NCBI RefSeq assembly: GCF_900100435.1
Contig: NZ_FNEX01000003.1
Coordinates: forward strand, 372,001-436,000
DNA from: Pedobacter sp. ok626
GTDB taxonomy: Bacteria; Bacteroidota; Bacteroidia; Sphingobacteriales; Sphingobacteriaceae
DNA: 64,000 nt
Direction: 5' to 3'
Part shown: positions 7,221-17,397 of the stretch, one piece after another
Layout of the letters: the number at the start of each line of letters is the position of its first letter
Numbering within the stretch: the first letter of the stretch is position 1
The notes under the pieces: generated by a model
The model's database searches: none
The model's input: the letters and a program-made list of their open reading frames with translations, nothing else
Told to the model about the DNA's origin: nothing
Program-made: the position numbers and the translations under genes

Positions 7221-8283
7221 AGACCATTGTTGTTCTGATCGCACTAAAAAAGTTTGGCATAAAAGTCTTTTTAAGATTGAAAATATTTATCATTTTTCCA
7301 ACATTAGTATCAAATTCTTGGAATCTATGCTCAGGAAAGTCCGAAATCGTTAGCATTCCGCCATCAGTTTCTAGTTGTACACTTACTTGTCCTTTTCGAA
7401 AAGCAGTAACCTTGCTGATCCTTCCGGATACATCTCCAAGGTCAACTGCATTTCCTTTTGATTCAAGATAGAATTTACAAGCTGGCCGATACCCACAATA
7501 TTGACAGTTTTTCGTTGTGGGATTTGCAGAGAAATTGCCATTTTCTACACTTTCGTTCGCCGCTTGAAGTAATGCTTTTGTTTCCTCAAAGATAGTAACG
7601 CATTCCTGAGGAGAAAAATCTAACTCATATTTTTTTTTGTGTAGATCAACTAAACTTAGTTTATCAGGATAGCGTCCTTTCTGCTCGAAATATAAATAAG
7701 CATAGAGTCTGAGCTGATCAATATATTCAGTCTTGACCTCTACTTGAGGGGCACTACCTTCTGAGATTGTCACGTTCATAACAGCTCCAGTCTTAAAGTC
7801 AACAATCTCTGTTTCACCGTCTCTTTCAATGATTAGATCTACTTTTCCTCCAACGGTACCGTCTTTGGATTCAAGCCATTTCTCACTGATAAAGTCCACA
7901 GACCTATGTTCTTCACATTTTCCAATACCACTACTTAGATGTTTCTTTACCAAAATCTTTTTCAAAGTAAAGTCTTTAACTCTGTAAGATAGCGGCGTCA
8001 GAAAAGAATTTCCTTCTTCAATAAGCCTTAACTCCATCATCCTAACCTCCCCTTCAAATGCCTCATCAAATGCTTCTGTTGTTTTGATTCTTCCAGTAGA
8101 GATCAACTCAAGCATTTTGTGTAGTACCGTACCATAGAACGCACTAGGAGATGCACAAAGTAAGGGTTTTCGCTCAAATGCTTCAGCCAAGAGCGTTCGA
8201 TAAATGCAATTCTTCATGGCGTGAAACTGGCTAGGCGATATTCTGCTGAGTCTTTTGAATTTAAAATCGATTATTGTTCTCAC
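7207..8283 (-). CDS. RecB/Cas4-like PD-(D/E)XK nuclease with Fe-S-type cysteines
   Basis: The PD-(D/E)XK core is complete: GTVLHKMLE (H55), GKVDLII (D149), EIVDFKTG (D162, K164) and QLRLYAY (Q190, Y194). Four cysteines sit as in the Fe-S nucleases AddB and Cas4: C26 near the N-terminus and C260, C263, C269 in NCQYCGYRPACKF. A further 80 residues after the cluster look like a small beta-rich domain. The start is GTG at 8283 and overlaps the helicase stop by 4 bp (GTGA), so it is coupled to it. It presumably cleaves or resects DNA handed over by the helicase. It could be the counterpart of DruF or DruG, which I cannot confirm without alignment. Confidence 0.85.
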   Translation of the reverse strand: MRTIIDFKFKRLSRISPSQFHAMKNCIYRTLLAEAFERKPLLCASPSAFYGTVLHKMLELISTGRIKTTEAFDEAFEGEVRMMELRLIEEGNSFLTPLSYRVKDFTLKKILVKKHLSSGIGKCEEHRSVDFISEKWLESKDGTVGGKVDLIIERDGETEIVDFKTGAVMNVTISEGSAPQVEVKTEYIDQLRLYAYLYFEQKGRYPDKLSLVDLHKKKYELDFSPQECVTIFEETKALLQAANESVENGNFSANPTTKNCQYCGYRPACKFYLESKGNAVDLGDVSGRISKVTAFRKGQVSVQLETDGGMLTISDFPEHRFQEFDTNVGKMINIFNLKKTFMPNFFSAIRTTMVYEQP

Positions 8284-11200
8284 AACCTAATGACTAATTT
8301 TTCGTAACACCACCCCGGCCTGCGGAATAAATTAAAGGTATCTATAATACTCACTGTTCCATTAGATCCTGCAGTATAGGAATAAATATCTGTCATAACT
8401 TTGGCTAACCAATCATCTTCAAAGTTAATGTTACTAACATTCCATAACGGATGTACAATTACAATAACATTCTCGCGATCAGCCCCCCATTTGATGATGG
8501 GAAGCTCACATATTTCTTCCATTACCGTATACCCAAAACTATTTGCAAAATTATCTCTTAATTCCTTAGCGTGATCTTTCCAGCCTTTCAATTCGGGTAA
8601 GCTGAATTCATTATCCGTACCACAACGATATTTCGCGTCATTTAATAATCTAATCATAGAAAGTCCCAAACGCCAGTCCAATAGACTATGGTAGCTCATG
8701 TTCCGATATACTTTTAGGCATTCATAGCAAGCACTATCACAGTTATCGCCATGATCTGAGCTCTGTATAGACTTTAAGTACTTTTCTTTATCTGTAGGTT
8801 TAAGTGTCAGTGCTAAGATATTCTTAAATTCATTGAATAGCTGCCTAACAAATCCAGATCCGTTTGGCAGCTCATCAGTTAAGATAATCTCGGCCACAAA
8901 ACGTCCAGTATCATCTTTGAGCGACTTTCTGGAAATGTCCGCTATCTCTATCTCAGTAGGATCCACATCAAGTTTATCGGCAATTATACGCTGTAATAAA
9001 AACGCTGCAGAATAGTACGCAGCCCTCACGCCGTAGGATTGAGCCTTGAGATGTGGGGGATCCTCCTCATTGCTTGACATACTTAAGTTCAATGACAATG
9101 GGACCGAATTTGGCGAAAGTCTAAGGACCTCTGTTTTCTTATGGCTGCCTAGGGCAATAGTTTCTTCCCCTGCATCATTAGCATAGGTATTCATCATATG
9201 CCCTTTATCATCATTCGATTTTCCCGCAAGTTCATCTAGCAGCCACTGCTCCCTCAAGGTGAACGTAGGTTTGTTTTGATAAGGAAAAATATTCTGTGTA
9301 TTATAAGTTCGTCCCTTGAAGAAATCATCACCATTAGTATTGACCCTCCAAGTGACCGCTCGATCGCTGATGGAAATATTGGTATTAGCAACAGTTGTAA
9401 TACCCTGGTGGTCTAGAACTGACTCGGCAAAAATAGGAGGTCTGGAGAATGATAGAGTAGAATCCTCTCTTGAGTTCGCTCCTGGAGATAGATTGGTTCG
9501 ATATGCACGTGGTGCCTTGAGCATTATAGGCCTTTGGTAGGCCGAACCAGATTCGCTACAATCTAGGCAATAATCCTGCAACCCTTCAAGTGAATGATCG
9601 TTATCATAAGTACGAAAACTGCCACAACTCTTACATCTTGTCATCCATCTATTAATGTAAAATGCTCCCCCCCTGTAATTTGAGTCTGCATAGGCTGAAA
9701 ACTTTTCTGGAAAATCAGAGCTGAAACCTATGGCGGTGTGGATAGCTTTGTCCTTGGTTTTTTGGGCACCAGGGGCAAACTCGTAAATAGCCATGCTTTG
9801 ATCCCTGTCAATAACTAATGGTTCCAGATCCTGATTAAGTCCATGGTATAAGTTCTTTACCGTCGTTGGCATGCCGAACATTGGAAGGAGCCCGCCTTCA
9901 GCCAATTTTTGAGAAATATCCTCAGTGGATATCTCAGTATTGTCGATTATACGTTGTGCCCAATTAACCATACTTTTCTCATCGTCAAATTGATAGATCC
10001 AATCAATAAATTCTTGGCGAAGATCCTGGAGTTGAGGTGTAAGCAAGGCATCCACAGCTCGTACGACCTTAGGCTTGTTCATATCAATCCAACTGGTAAT
10101 CTGAGATTTGTAGGTAAGCCAACTGGACTGATTTATCCCAACACTACCAAACTCTCCATGTATTCCTCCAGCTTCTCCAGTTGGGATATTAATAGGGGTT
10201 TCTATATACGCCTGTCTCAGAACCTCCTTGGCTAAGAGTCGCCTAAAGATGCGGTCCTGGTCCATCGTCAGGAATGGCGTAGGTGGCGAATCATTTGTAA
10301 TTTTCTCAGGATTGGCAAAATAGAATTCGTCGTGACTTCGCCCCCTGCAAAAGGTAAGAATAACCGAATAGGGTTGTCCCCTCCTTCCCGCGCGTCCGAC
10401 GCGCTGCTGGTAATTAAAGCGTTGTGGCGGCATGTTCCCTAACATTACCGCTTGGAGTGAACCTATATCCACCCCCACCTCTAAGGTGGTAGTTACACTT
10501 AGAAGATCTATTTTCCTAACTTCCCTTTTCCCTTCTTCTGGTAGGATAATGTTCCGGAAATGCCTTTGCCTTTCAAACTGGTTATCAGTCTGTCCGGTAA
10601 GCTCCTCGCAATGCAACCTGATGGGCTTGCGCTTCTTGATCAAGGAATTATAAGAAAGGTAATTTCTTTCCCATAGTTCAACGCATACCTCAGAACTTTT
10701 TTCTAGAGCTATTTTGTGAATATCCTCCCGCATTGAACCAGCAAAAGTACAAATCCCTCCAGCCTGATGAAGATGCGGTCGGTTAACCAAGGATCCCATC
10801 CACACTAGGTCATTCTCTTCGCATACAGTTATATATAAGTTTTCAATCACCAACCCATCATTACGATGCATAGTATTAGAATCGACCAAAGTATTAAAGA
10901 CTGCCATCCCCAAATCCTGCTCATCGCGATTGTTCTTGGCCGCGACATTTCTTATCCATCTACGCAATGCCGCAGGCAGGACTTGGTAGCTATCGAAGAG
11001 TGTCTTGTTCTTATATTCCGAATAATTATGTTTAAACTTGTCACCAAGTATTCTTATCGCACCATTTATAATACTCAAAAATAATTTATCATCCATGCCT
11101 AGTGCTTTGGCATTTTTGTTCAAATGAACCGAATTAGGATCTATAGATAGATAACCAAAGCCCGAGGATTCGAATGAGTAGAACAACTGACCAAAAAACA

Positions 11201-14200
11201 TTTTACCAAGCTCTTCGAAAATATTACTCCTGACATCCTTAATAAAGGATTCTAAATCTGCATTATTTTCCCATGCTTTTCTTTTGAAATCGATTAGATC
11301 AAACCAATCTGTCCATCGATTGGCCAATAATTGTCGGCTAATGTCGATATCAACCCCGCCTGGGTTGACGCCAAGTTTGGCAAGCCCCAAGATCAGTGGA
11401 GCCAGTTCATCTGAATTGTTTATATTTACTAAGTCTAATATCCTAATAGATTTTCGCTTAAGCCTGGAAATAGTTTCTAGGGCGGGTTCCTGTCGTTTGG
11501 GATGACGACTTAGCTTCGATTCCATAATCAGTAACTCAATTTCCCCAACCAATTTCTCATGCTGTTCTTCTAGCCGTCCAAGGGTATTTTGATCATTGTT
11601 CTCAACTGCATTTATAATCTGAAAGCTGATCAAGAGGTTGGTGTGGAGCTCTACAAGAAGTGTTTCTCGCAGCAAATCTGTAAAGTGATTTCTTTCTATT
11701 CCATTTGCCACTTGCGCAGCGTCTTCTCTACTATCGGAAAATACTACAAGCTTTCGCTCATCCTCCTTATCTGGAAGTTGTAGCATAAGTTCCTTAGCGA
11801 AGATCTGACTAGTCTTTGCAAAACCGGTTCTAAAAGCCCGTATAGTACTTTGCCTATTTCGCTTCTCTGAGTTATCGGTTCCACATCCTGGGCACACGCA
11901 TGGAAGAGCACTATGGGTCTCGGTGAGATTATTGTAGCTAAGCCAGCTTTCCTTTGAGATATCTGTCCTGTTATGTGTAATCTGAAAAACCCGTCCAATC
12001 ACCCAGTCTTCTGGGTTATCTGCTTCAGTTATTTGTCCAAAATCAACATCACCTGATTTTTTATGGAGTATCGCCGGCTCCCATTTGGAGATGTACTCCA
12101 TTCCATTATTTGGAATAATGAGGGTTTGATCATTCCAATCATCAGCCTCTTGCCCGGAGTGTGGTCCTCGCTGCCGAGCATTAGGCACAAAACTCTGTGT
12201 GCCTTGCGGCCAAAAGATTGCATATTCCTGGTAACTCCGTTGCTCCACGAGTTTTCCAGGTGTTTTTTCTGGGATTCCCTCTATTTTAGGGCTTAATGGA
12301 AGCATTTCGAAAGCCCCACGACCAAGAGATCGACTTCCTCCAAACATCGTCGTCCCACAATTGTCACAATACAACAACTCCAAGACACGATTTCCTTTGC
12401 CAGAGGTGATCCTCATACTAGGATACAGCTTTCCGATAGTTCTCTTACCGTCACCATATCCGGTCTTTCTATCTATATCATCAGGGTCTACCGAAGCCCA
12501 GACTCCTTCAACATTCCTAAGAAAATAATGGAATCGGAATCGTGGTAGTTTCTTGTCATCGGCAATATGAATAATTTTTGAATATTTATCACTATCGATC
12601 ACCCCCCTTGCGATGAGCAGTCCTCTCAAAGCATCACGATAATCACCCTCATTGTCAGAACCCTCAAAAACTTGCTCGGCGTAACATTTCTCAGAAGAGA
12701 GATCTCCTATTGCCTTGACTGAACACACTGCTTGGTAATTTCCACATGGTGAGAAAAGCCTTTCTCTAAGCATCATCACTGGGTCAACAAGTACCTTGAG
12801 TAGCCCTTCCACCCCCTGAGATTGTTTTACGATCCCAAAACGGTTACTTAATACACTTGCCGCCATTTCACAGGTAATATCAAACTCAACACCGGTAATA
12901 TCCCCTCCAACTTCAGAGAATTTTTTTGCAATTTCTTTAAAAGGAAGAATTGGCAATTTCTTATAGTCTTCAGGAAGAGAATCAACAGGGGTTTTATCTC
13001 CAGTGATGATAGTAAATGGATTCACCTTCCAATTTACCCCAAAAAAGTCCTGTAAAAACTGTTGACTTTTCTTTCCTTCTATAGACTCATCCGCAACAAT
13101 GGAAGCACTGGAGGCCAATATCCTGAGTTGACTATGATCAGGATCGAGGTCTAATCGATCAAGTAGCAGCCTGATTAAATAAGCAACCTCTGTACCTTGC
13201 GTCCCTCTATATAAGTGCAACTCATCAATAATGAGATGAAATACCCGATTCGGGCGCTCTGATGCTCTTTCCAATAGAGGAAGGTCCTCGCATTTGAGCC
13301 AACGCTTGGTTTCTTCAAAAATTCCCGAATCTATTGTTCTCATGAGCATAATGCTCAACATCGAATAATTGGTAATAAGGATATCCGGGGGAGCTATCTG
13401 CATATCAAATCGGCAGCGCATTTCCGAACTAGTATCCAATCTTTGAAAAAATGACTTCAGTTCCTTGATTTTTTCTTTTTGTTTTTCTTCAGAAAGCTCA
13501 ACAAACTCTTTTTCCTGAGGAAGACTATCTTTAATATAGTCGATTACCTTAGAGAATTCATCATCAATTTTTTGGAGCCTATTTTTGAGCTTTGCTATTT
13601 TCCTGTCATTCCTTTCACCTTTCGAATTAAACAACTCTCCTGCAACTGGTGAATCACTATTGTAACGTCCATAATATATTGCATTCCCCTTTCCAACCCG
13701 CTGGAGCCACTCTCTTGCCTCATCAGAATCCAATGCTCTTCTAAGTCTGCTCATCTGATCCTCGACCAAGGCATTCATTGGGTACAATATAAGTGCGCGC
13801 ATGCCGGCTGGCCTATTATCTTGAGATCGTTGGGCTGCCTCTTTGCTAAGACATTGTCGGGTTGAATCTGTGATATTACGGGGGGTAAGTCCTTTCCTGG
13901 CTTTCCACCATGAGTCTGAATTTTGGCTCTTCTCGTCTGCGGCTGGCCACTTGACAAACTCCTTAGAGATCTGTGCAAATAGTGGTAACAGAAAGGATTC
14001 TGTTTTTCCGGACCCTGTACCAGAGGTGATAATACAATTCTTACCTGCCATAGCAGCTTTAAGCATTTTTGCTTGGTGAGCATGCATTTTCATTTTTTCA
14101 GGAAAAAGACCATTTTTTGTAAGGTTACGAAATAAGTCTACCTGTGCTTCATTCATTGTTTCGTTAAAGTAACTTGAAGTAATATCATCTATTGTGAGCT

Positions 14201-14378
14201 CGCTACTTACATAATCTGGCAATGGCTCCATCCAAGGTTTACGGTATAAAACTTTATCTCTATTGAGTAAATCGTTACGTTCTAACTCGACACCTTTAAA
14301 CTTCGTGGCAAAGGCAGTCTCCACATAACGGATAAAGTTATTTTTAATGGTTTCAAATGAACCTATTGGATCTTTCAT
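8280..14378 (-). CDS. Giant DEAD/DEAH-box helicase with DUF1998-type C-terminus (DruE-like)
   Basis: A 2032-aa superfamily 2 helicase. It has a Walker A motif SGTGSGKTE (residues 119-127), Walker B DELH (about 385), motif III ASSAS (about 424) and motifs V-VI TTTLEVGVDIG and QRVGRAGRRG (about 1290-1330). Several CxxC pairs suggest zinc sites (CDNC about 675, CVCPGC about 830, CKSC...CLDC about 1580-1605). The C-terminal region with CDSACYECLKVYRN (about 1870) is of the DUF1998 type. Length and layout match DruE, the hallmark of Druantia anti-phage systems, better than the separate DrmA/DrmB of DISARM. Its ATG overlaps the stop of the upstream 950-aa gene by 4 bp. Many antisense frames inside it are shadows. 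Confidence 0.9.
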   Translation of the reverse strand: MKDPIGSFETIKNNFIRYVETAFATKFKGVELERNDLLNRDKVLYRKPWMEPLPDYVSSELTIDDITSSYFNETMNEAQVDLFRNLTKNGLFPEKMKMHAHQAKMLKAAMAGKNCIITSGTGSGKTESFLLPLFAQISKEFVKWPAADEKSQNSDSWWKARKGLTPRNITDSTRQCLSKEAAQRSQDNRPAGMRALILYPMNALVEDQMSRLRRALDSDEAREWLQRVGKGNAIYYGRYNSDSPVAGELFNSKGERNDRKIAKLKNRLQKIDDEFSKVIDYIKDSLPQEKEFVELSEEKQKEKIKELKSFFQRLDTSSEMRCRFDMQIAPPDILITNYSMLSIMLMRTIDSGIFEETKRWLKCEDLPLLERASERPNRVFHLIIDELHLYRGTQGTEVAYLIRLLLDRLDLDPDHSQLRILASSASIVADESIEGKKSQQFLQDFFGVNWKVNPFTIITGDKTPVDSLPEDYKKLPILPFKEIAKKFSEVGGDITGVEFDITCEMAASVLSNRFGIVKQSQGVEGLLKVLVDPVMMLRERLFSPCGNYQAVCSVKAIGDLSSEKCYAEQVFEGSDNEGDYRDALRGLLIARGVIDSDKYSKIIHIADDKKLPRFRFHYFLRNVEGVWASVDPDDIDRKTGYGDGKRTIGKLYPSMRITSGKGNRVLELLYCDNCGTTMFGGSRSLGRGAFEMLPLSPKIEGIPEKTPGKLVEQRSYQEYAIFWPQGTQSFVPNARQRGPHSGQEADDWNDQTLIIPNNGMEYISKWEPAILHKKSGDVDFGQITEADNPEDWVIGRVFQITHNRTDISKESWLSYNNLTETHSALPCVCPGCGTDNSEKRNRQSTIRAFRTGFAKTSQIFAKELMLQLPDKEDERKLVVFSDSREDAAQVANGIERNHFTDLLRETLLVELHTNLLISFQIINAVENNDQNTLGRLEEQHEKLVGEIELLIMESKLSRHPKRQEPALETISRLKRKSIRILDLVNINNSDELAPLILGLAKLGVNPGGVDIDISRQLLANRWTDWFDLIDFKRKAWENNADLESFIKDVRSNIFEELGKMFFGQLFYSFESSGFGYLSIDPNSVHLNKNAKALGMDDKLFLSIINGAIRILGDKFKHNYSEYKNKTLFDSYQVLPAALRRWIRNVAAKNNRDEQDLGMAVFNTLVDSNTMHRNDGLVIENLYITVCEENDLVWMGSLVNRPHLHQAGGICTFAGSMREDIHKIALEKSSEVCVELWERNYLSYNSLIKKRKPIRLHCEELTGQTDNQFERQRHFRNIILPEEGKREVRKIDLLSVTTTLEVGVDIGSLQAVMLGNMPPQRFNYQQRVGRAGRRGQPYSVILTFCRGRSHDEFYFANPEKITNDSPPTPFLTMDQDRIFRRLLAKEVLRQAYIETPINIPTGEAGGIHGEFGSVGINQSSWLTYKSQITSWIDMNKPKVVRAVDALLTPQLQDLRQEFIDWIYQFDDEKSMVNWAQRIIDNTEISTEDISQKLAEGGLLPMFGMPTTVKNLYHGLNQDLEPLVIDRDQSMAIYEFAPGAQKTKDKAIHTAIGFSSDFPEKFSAYADSNYRGGAFYINRWMTRCKSCGSFRTYDNDHSLEGLQDYCLDCSESGSAYQRPIMLKAPRAYRTNLSPGANSREDSTLSFSRPPIFAESVLDHQGITTVANTNISISDRAVTWRVNTNGDDFFKGRTYNTQNIFPYQNKPTFTLREQWLLDELAGKSNDDKGHMMNTYANDAGEETIALGSHKKTEVLRLSPNSVPLSLNLSMSSNEEDPPHLKAQSYGVRAAYYSAAFLLQRIIADKLDVDPTEIEIADISRKSLKDDTGRFVAEIILTDELPNGSGFVRQLFNEFKNILALTLKPTDKEKYLKSIQSSDHGDNCDSACYECLKVYRNMSYHSLLDWRLGLSMIRLLNDAKYRCGTDNEFSLPELKGWKDHAKELRDNFANSFGYTVMEEICELPIIKWGADRENVIVIVHPLWNVSNINFEDDWLAKVMTDIYSYTAGSNGTVSIIDTFNLFRRPGWCYEKLVIRL

Positions 14379-17227
14379 AAAAGCTGTTTTGTTGACTCGA
14401 TTAAAATATTGAGTTTTTTTTTCAAAAAATTTTCCAGGAATAATCTCGGTATACTCCTGTAAACGTTGTAATACACTTCCTTCCCCTTCAAGTTCATTTT
14501 CTTGAACTCGGGGGCTACTCCACTGAGCTGCAGAATCATCCTTGAGAAAAGCTTCGGAAACGGCAATGATGTTGGTATGGCAATATTGGAACCGTTAAAA
14601 AATAGTTCCATTGTCTTGGCAAATTCACTACCAGGTTCCCAACCGGCTATTTTTGCAGCGTTATGGTTTAACAGCATGTACTTTCCCCAGCTCTTATCGA
14701 CTACAAAATGGTTATTATCAATCCAGATACCATACTCTGGCGCATATCTTGGTCTATACTCACAAAGGGTAAAAACCTTTGGATATTCTTCTATGGGCAC
14801 AAACTTCAAACTATCTTTATTGAATATACTTGTTGTAACATTACTGTCCCATGGTTCCGTTGTCCCATTAGACTTCATAAACTCAACGTACTCGCCAAGA
14901 GATGGAACAAGCTCTTTTAACTTCAAAATATGCCAATCATCGAAACCAATTCCACAATATTCAGCGATGCCTTTAAATTCACGTTCATAATTGCTTTCTA
15001 ATGTGATTGCCTCCGGAATGAGCTTTAACTGGTTCGACTTCGTTTGTGGCTTTATCGACATCCTGATTCCACCATTACTTTTCCTGCAATATTCAACCAT
15101 TTTATCAATAAGTCGTTTATTCCTACATCCGATTAATAAGGCCTTTCGGCCTTTATCTGTCGTTACATAGATCAATTTTGGAGGTAATGCAAAAATATTT
15201 TCTGTCCTATAGTCAAAGTCGATAAATCCAAGATAATCGAGCAAATTGACGCTTGCTTTCCTTTTCTCCTGGATATGGTCATTGTCCTCTGGATAAAGAT
15301 GCTGATGGACGACACCAAAAGCCTCATAAAATCGATTTATTTTGCAGTCTTTGACTGCGAGCAACCAATCCAAAAGAAAACTTCCATTGACTTCCAGCTC
15401 TTCTTGGGCATCATCCCCAACTTTTATAGAAGAAGAAAAATAACTTATATTCCCGTCAATATTGATCTTTCTGCTCAACTCAACCTGATTACCCATAACA
15501 AAGTCCTTTGCCAGTTCGTCCTCGCTAAAGAATCTATTTCGCTTAGGAAAATCTGTAGAATCCAAATGTTCATGGAAACTATCTAAGAGCTGATATGCTT
15601 TGCTCGAACCAAAAATGGTTGAGCCTAATACCTGTATAGTAAACCTCTTATATAGGTGGAGATCAGCTGGCAAAAGCCAGATGTTTTTTAGATCCTGGTG
15701 CTGTTTTAGTATAATATGTTCCTGTTCATCGGCATATTGGATAAACACCGTTTCATCCCCATCGGCATTGGTTATCTCAACTTCAGGCAGCAATCTGTTA
15801 AGGTAGCTTAAATATCCAACCCTCAGACCAGTTCCTTCCCTAATTGAAACTTCCTTTAGGTCATATACAGTTAGCTCACTAAGGGTTTGATGACTACTTT
15901 TTGGGCCAAGAAAGGAAAAAAGGGAATAACCTTTTGGCAGGCCTTTGAACCTTAACTCCTCCCTAAAGCTTTGACAGCTTTCCCTGCCCCATCCTGATAT
16001 AATATCACGAATACCTATCTTGCAAAGCATATACATTCTTTCTGTTTTAGAAAGCACATCTGTTTCAATCCAAAAGCGATTATTCATATTAAAATATGAA
16101 CCTGTAATGAAAAAGTGTATTCTTTTGACATCAAATAAAGCCTTCCATTTATTAACTAGGTCTTTAAGCACAATTGATTCGCTAAAGCCTACCGCAAGAG
16201 TTTTAGACCAATTCTCATTTTCGTATATATCCTCATACTCACCTAGTTTTAATGATGAGGGTGGCTCACTGGCATATTTTGCCCTGTAGGAAAATATTAG
16301 TTCGCCGTCTTCGCTTAATTTAAATTGTAATTTTAGTGGAACCACAGTCATTTTTCTAATCTCTCTCTGCTTTCCGTCCTTGAGGACTGTATCATGCGCC
16401 TCACCAGTCCATTTCAGAAACTCTGCGCGAACCATCCCAATCACCGATCTACCTATTTCATCCTTTTCACCTTTCCTAATCAGCTCAACCACGCTATTTT
16501 TGAGACCTAACAGTGATACACCATTCTTTAACAACAAGCGTTTGAATATATCATCCCGATAAAAGGTATTGGGCACGAGATCAGACTGGTAAAAGAAATT
16601 AGGTATTTGCTTAAGTGACTTTGGAGGAAGTACACACTGTGAAAAAGGCTTTCCTACAAACTTCCAAGTACTATGGCTGAAAGAGATAACATGGAAGTTG
16701 CCTAATTGCCCATTCATCCTATGATTAGCCCATTGCGAAAGTTCGTCCCACAGGCAGTCGATCTCGCGCAATCTATTTTTGAGATTCTGCAATTTCTTAA
16801 CTCTCCCTGGAGTAAGTTCGAAAATCTGATTAACGGTAATAAACTCGGCCAATCTGTCATAATAATTATTAGAATTATAATCTCCTTGCACCTCAGTCAA
16901 CGGCAATACAGTAAATACAAGGTAGGAAATATAAGGTGGAAATTGCTGCGGTTTGGACTCAATGGTCCTAAAACCTGAGGTTTTCCATTTCTCAGCGGCA
17001 TAAAGAGCCTTTTCAAATATAGATACATTGCCTGACCCTGATAATCCGTATCGGAGTGTCCACAGAAAGTTTTGCCAGACTTCCTCATCGGTGTGATCAT
17101 CTTTCATATTGGGTTTCCCAAGAGCAATGATATCACCTTTCGTCATAAAGAGATGTACATCTTTCCCAGCATGCTCTGGTTTAAAGAAATATCCACCTAT
17201 CAGATTATTCCATCGAATAAAGTTCAT
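14375..17227 (-). CDS. Unknown 950-aa protein, first gene of the Druantia-like operon
   Basis: A large soluble protein with no signal peptide, no membrane segment and no nucleotide-binding or nuclease motif that I can recognise. It ends in an ATGA overlap with the helicase gene, so it is translated with it and must be part of the same system. The promoter should lie in the 170-bp gap 17228-17397. By gene content it could correspond to one of the accessory Druantia type II proteins (DruF/DruG). That is inference from position, not from sequence. The N-terminal 150 residues mention no catalytic signature. The C-terminus is basic (FLKKKLNILIESTKQ). Confidence 0.8.
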   Translation of the reverse strand: MNFIRWNNLIGGYFFKPEHAGKDVHLFMTKGDIIALGKPNMKDDHTDEEVWQNFLWTLRYGLSGSGNVSIFEKALYAAEKWKTSGFRTIESKPQQFPPYISYLVFTVLPLTEVQGDYNSNNYYDRLAEFITVNQIFELTPGRVKKLQNLKNRLREIDCLWDELSQWANHRMNGQLGNFHVISFSHSTWKFVGKPFSQCVLPPKSLKQIPNFFYQSDLVPNTFYRDDIFKRLLLKNGVSLLGLKNSVVELIRKGEKDEIGRSVIGMVRAEFLKWTGEAHDTVLKDGKQREIRKMTVVPLKLQFKLSEDGELIFSYRAKYASEPPSSLKLGEYEDIYENENWSKTLAVGFSESIVLKDLVNKWKALFDVKRIHFFITGSYFNMNNRFWIETDVLSKTERMYMLCKIGIRDIISGWGRESCQSFREELRFKGLPKGYSLFSFLGPKSSHQTLSELTVYDLKEVSIREGTGLRVGYLSYLNRLLPEVEITNADGDETVFIQYADEQEHIILKQHQDLKNIWLLPADLHLYKRFTIQVLGSTIFGSSKAYQLLDSFHEHLDSTDFPKRNRFFSEDELAKDFVMGNQVELSRKINIDGNISYFSSSIKVGDDAQEELEVNGSFLLDWLLAVKDCKINRFYEAFGVVHQHLYPEDNDHIQEKRKASVNLLDYLGFIDFDYRTENIFALPPKLIYVTTDKGRKALLIGCRNKRLIDKMVEYCRKSNGGIRMSIKPQTKSNQLKLIPEAITLESNYEREFKGIAEYCGIGFDDWHILKLKELVPSLGEYVEFMKSNGTTEPWDSNVTTSIFNKDSLKFVPIEEYPKVFTLCEYRPRYAPEYGIWIDNNHFVVDKSWGKYMLLNHNAAKIAGWEPGSEFAKTMELFFNGSNIAIPTSLPFPKLFSRMILQLSGVAPEFKKMNLKGKEVYYNVYRSIPRLFLENFLKKKLNILIESTKQLL

Positions 17228-17397
17228 TATATAAATCTTGAAATGTGAAAAAAATAGTGAATCTTAAAGTAATCTTGTTATACTTCCTTTTTATTTTGCT
17301 AATATTATAGGAACGAATTTCTTTCGAGCGAACATTACCAATAATACATAATTAATGCCTTCCAATAGCTTCTGTTTCCATAACAAGCAATCCCAGT

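Noticed and set aside
14502..14990. 162-codon plus-strand frame inside the 950-aa gene
   Set aside because: Antisense to a long real gene with coupled overlaps; no start context or family support.
6075..17227. DISARM system
   Set aside because: DISARM has a separate DrmA helicase and DrmB DUF1998 protein plus a PLD nuclease. Here one protein carries helicase and DUF1998, and the nuclease is RecB-like.
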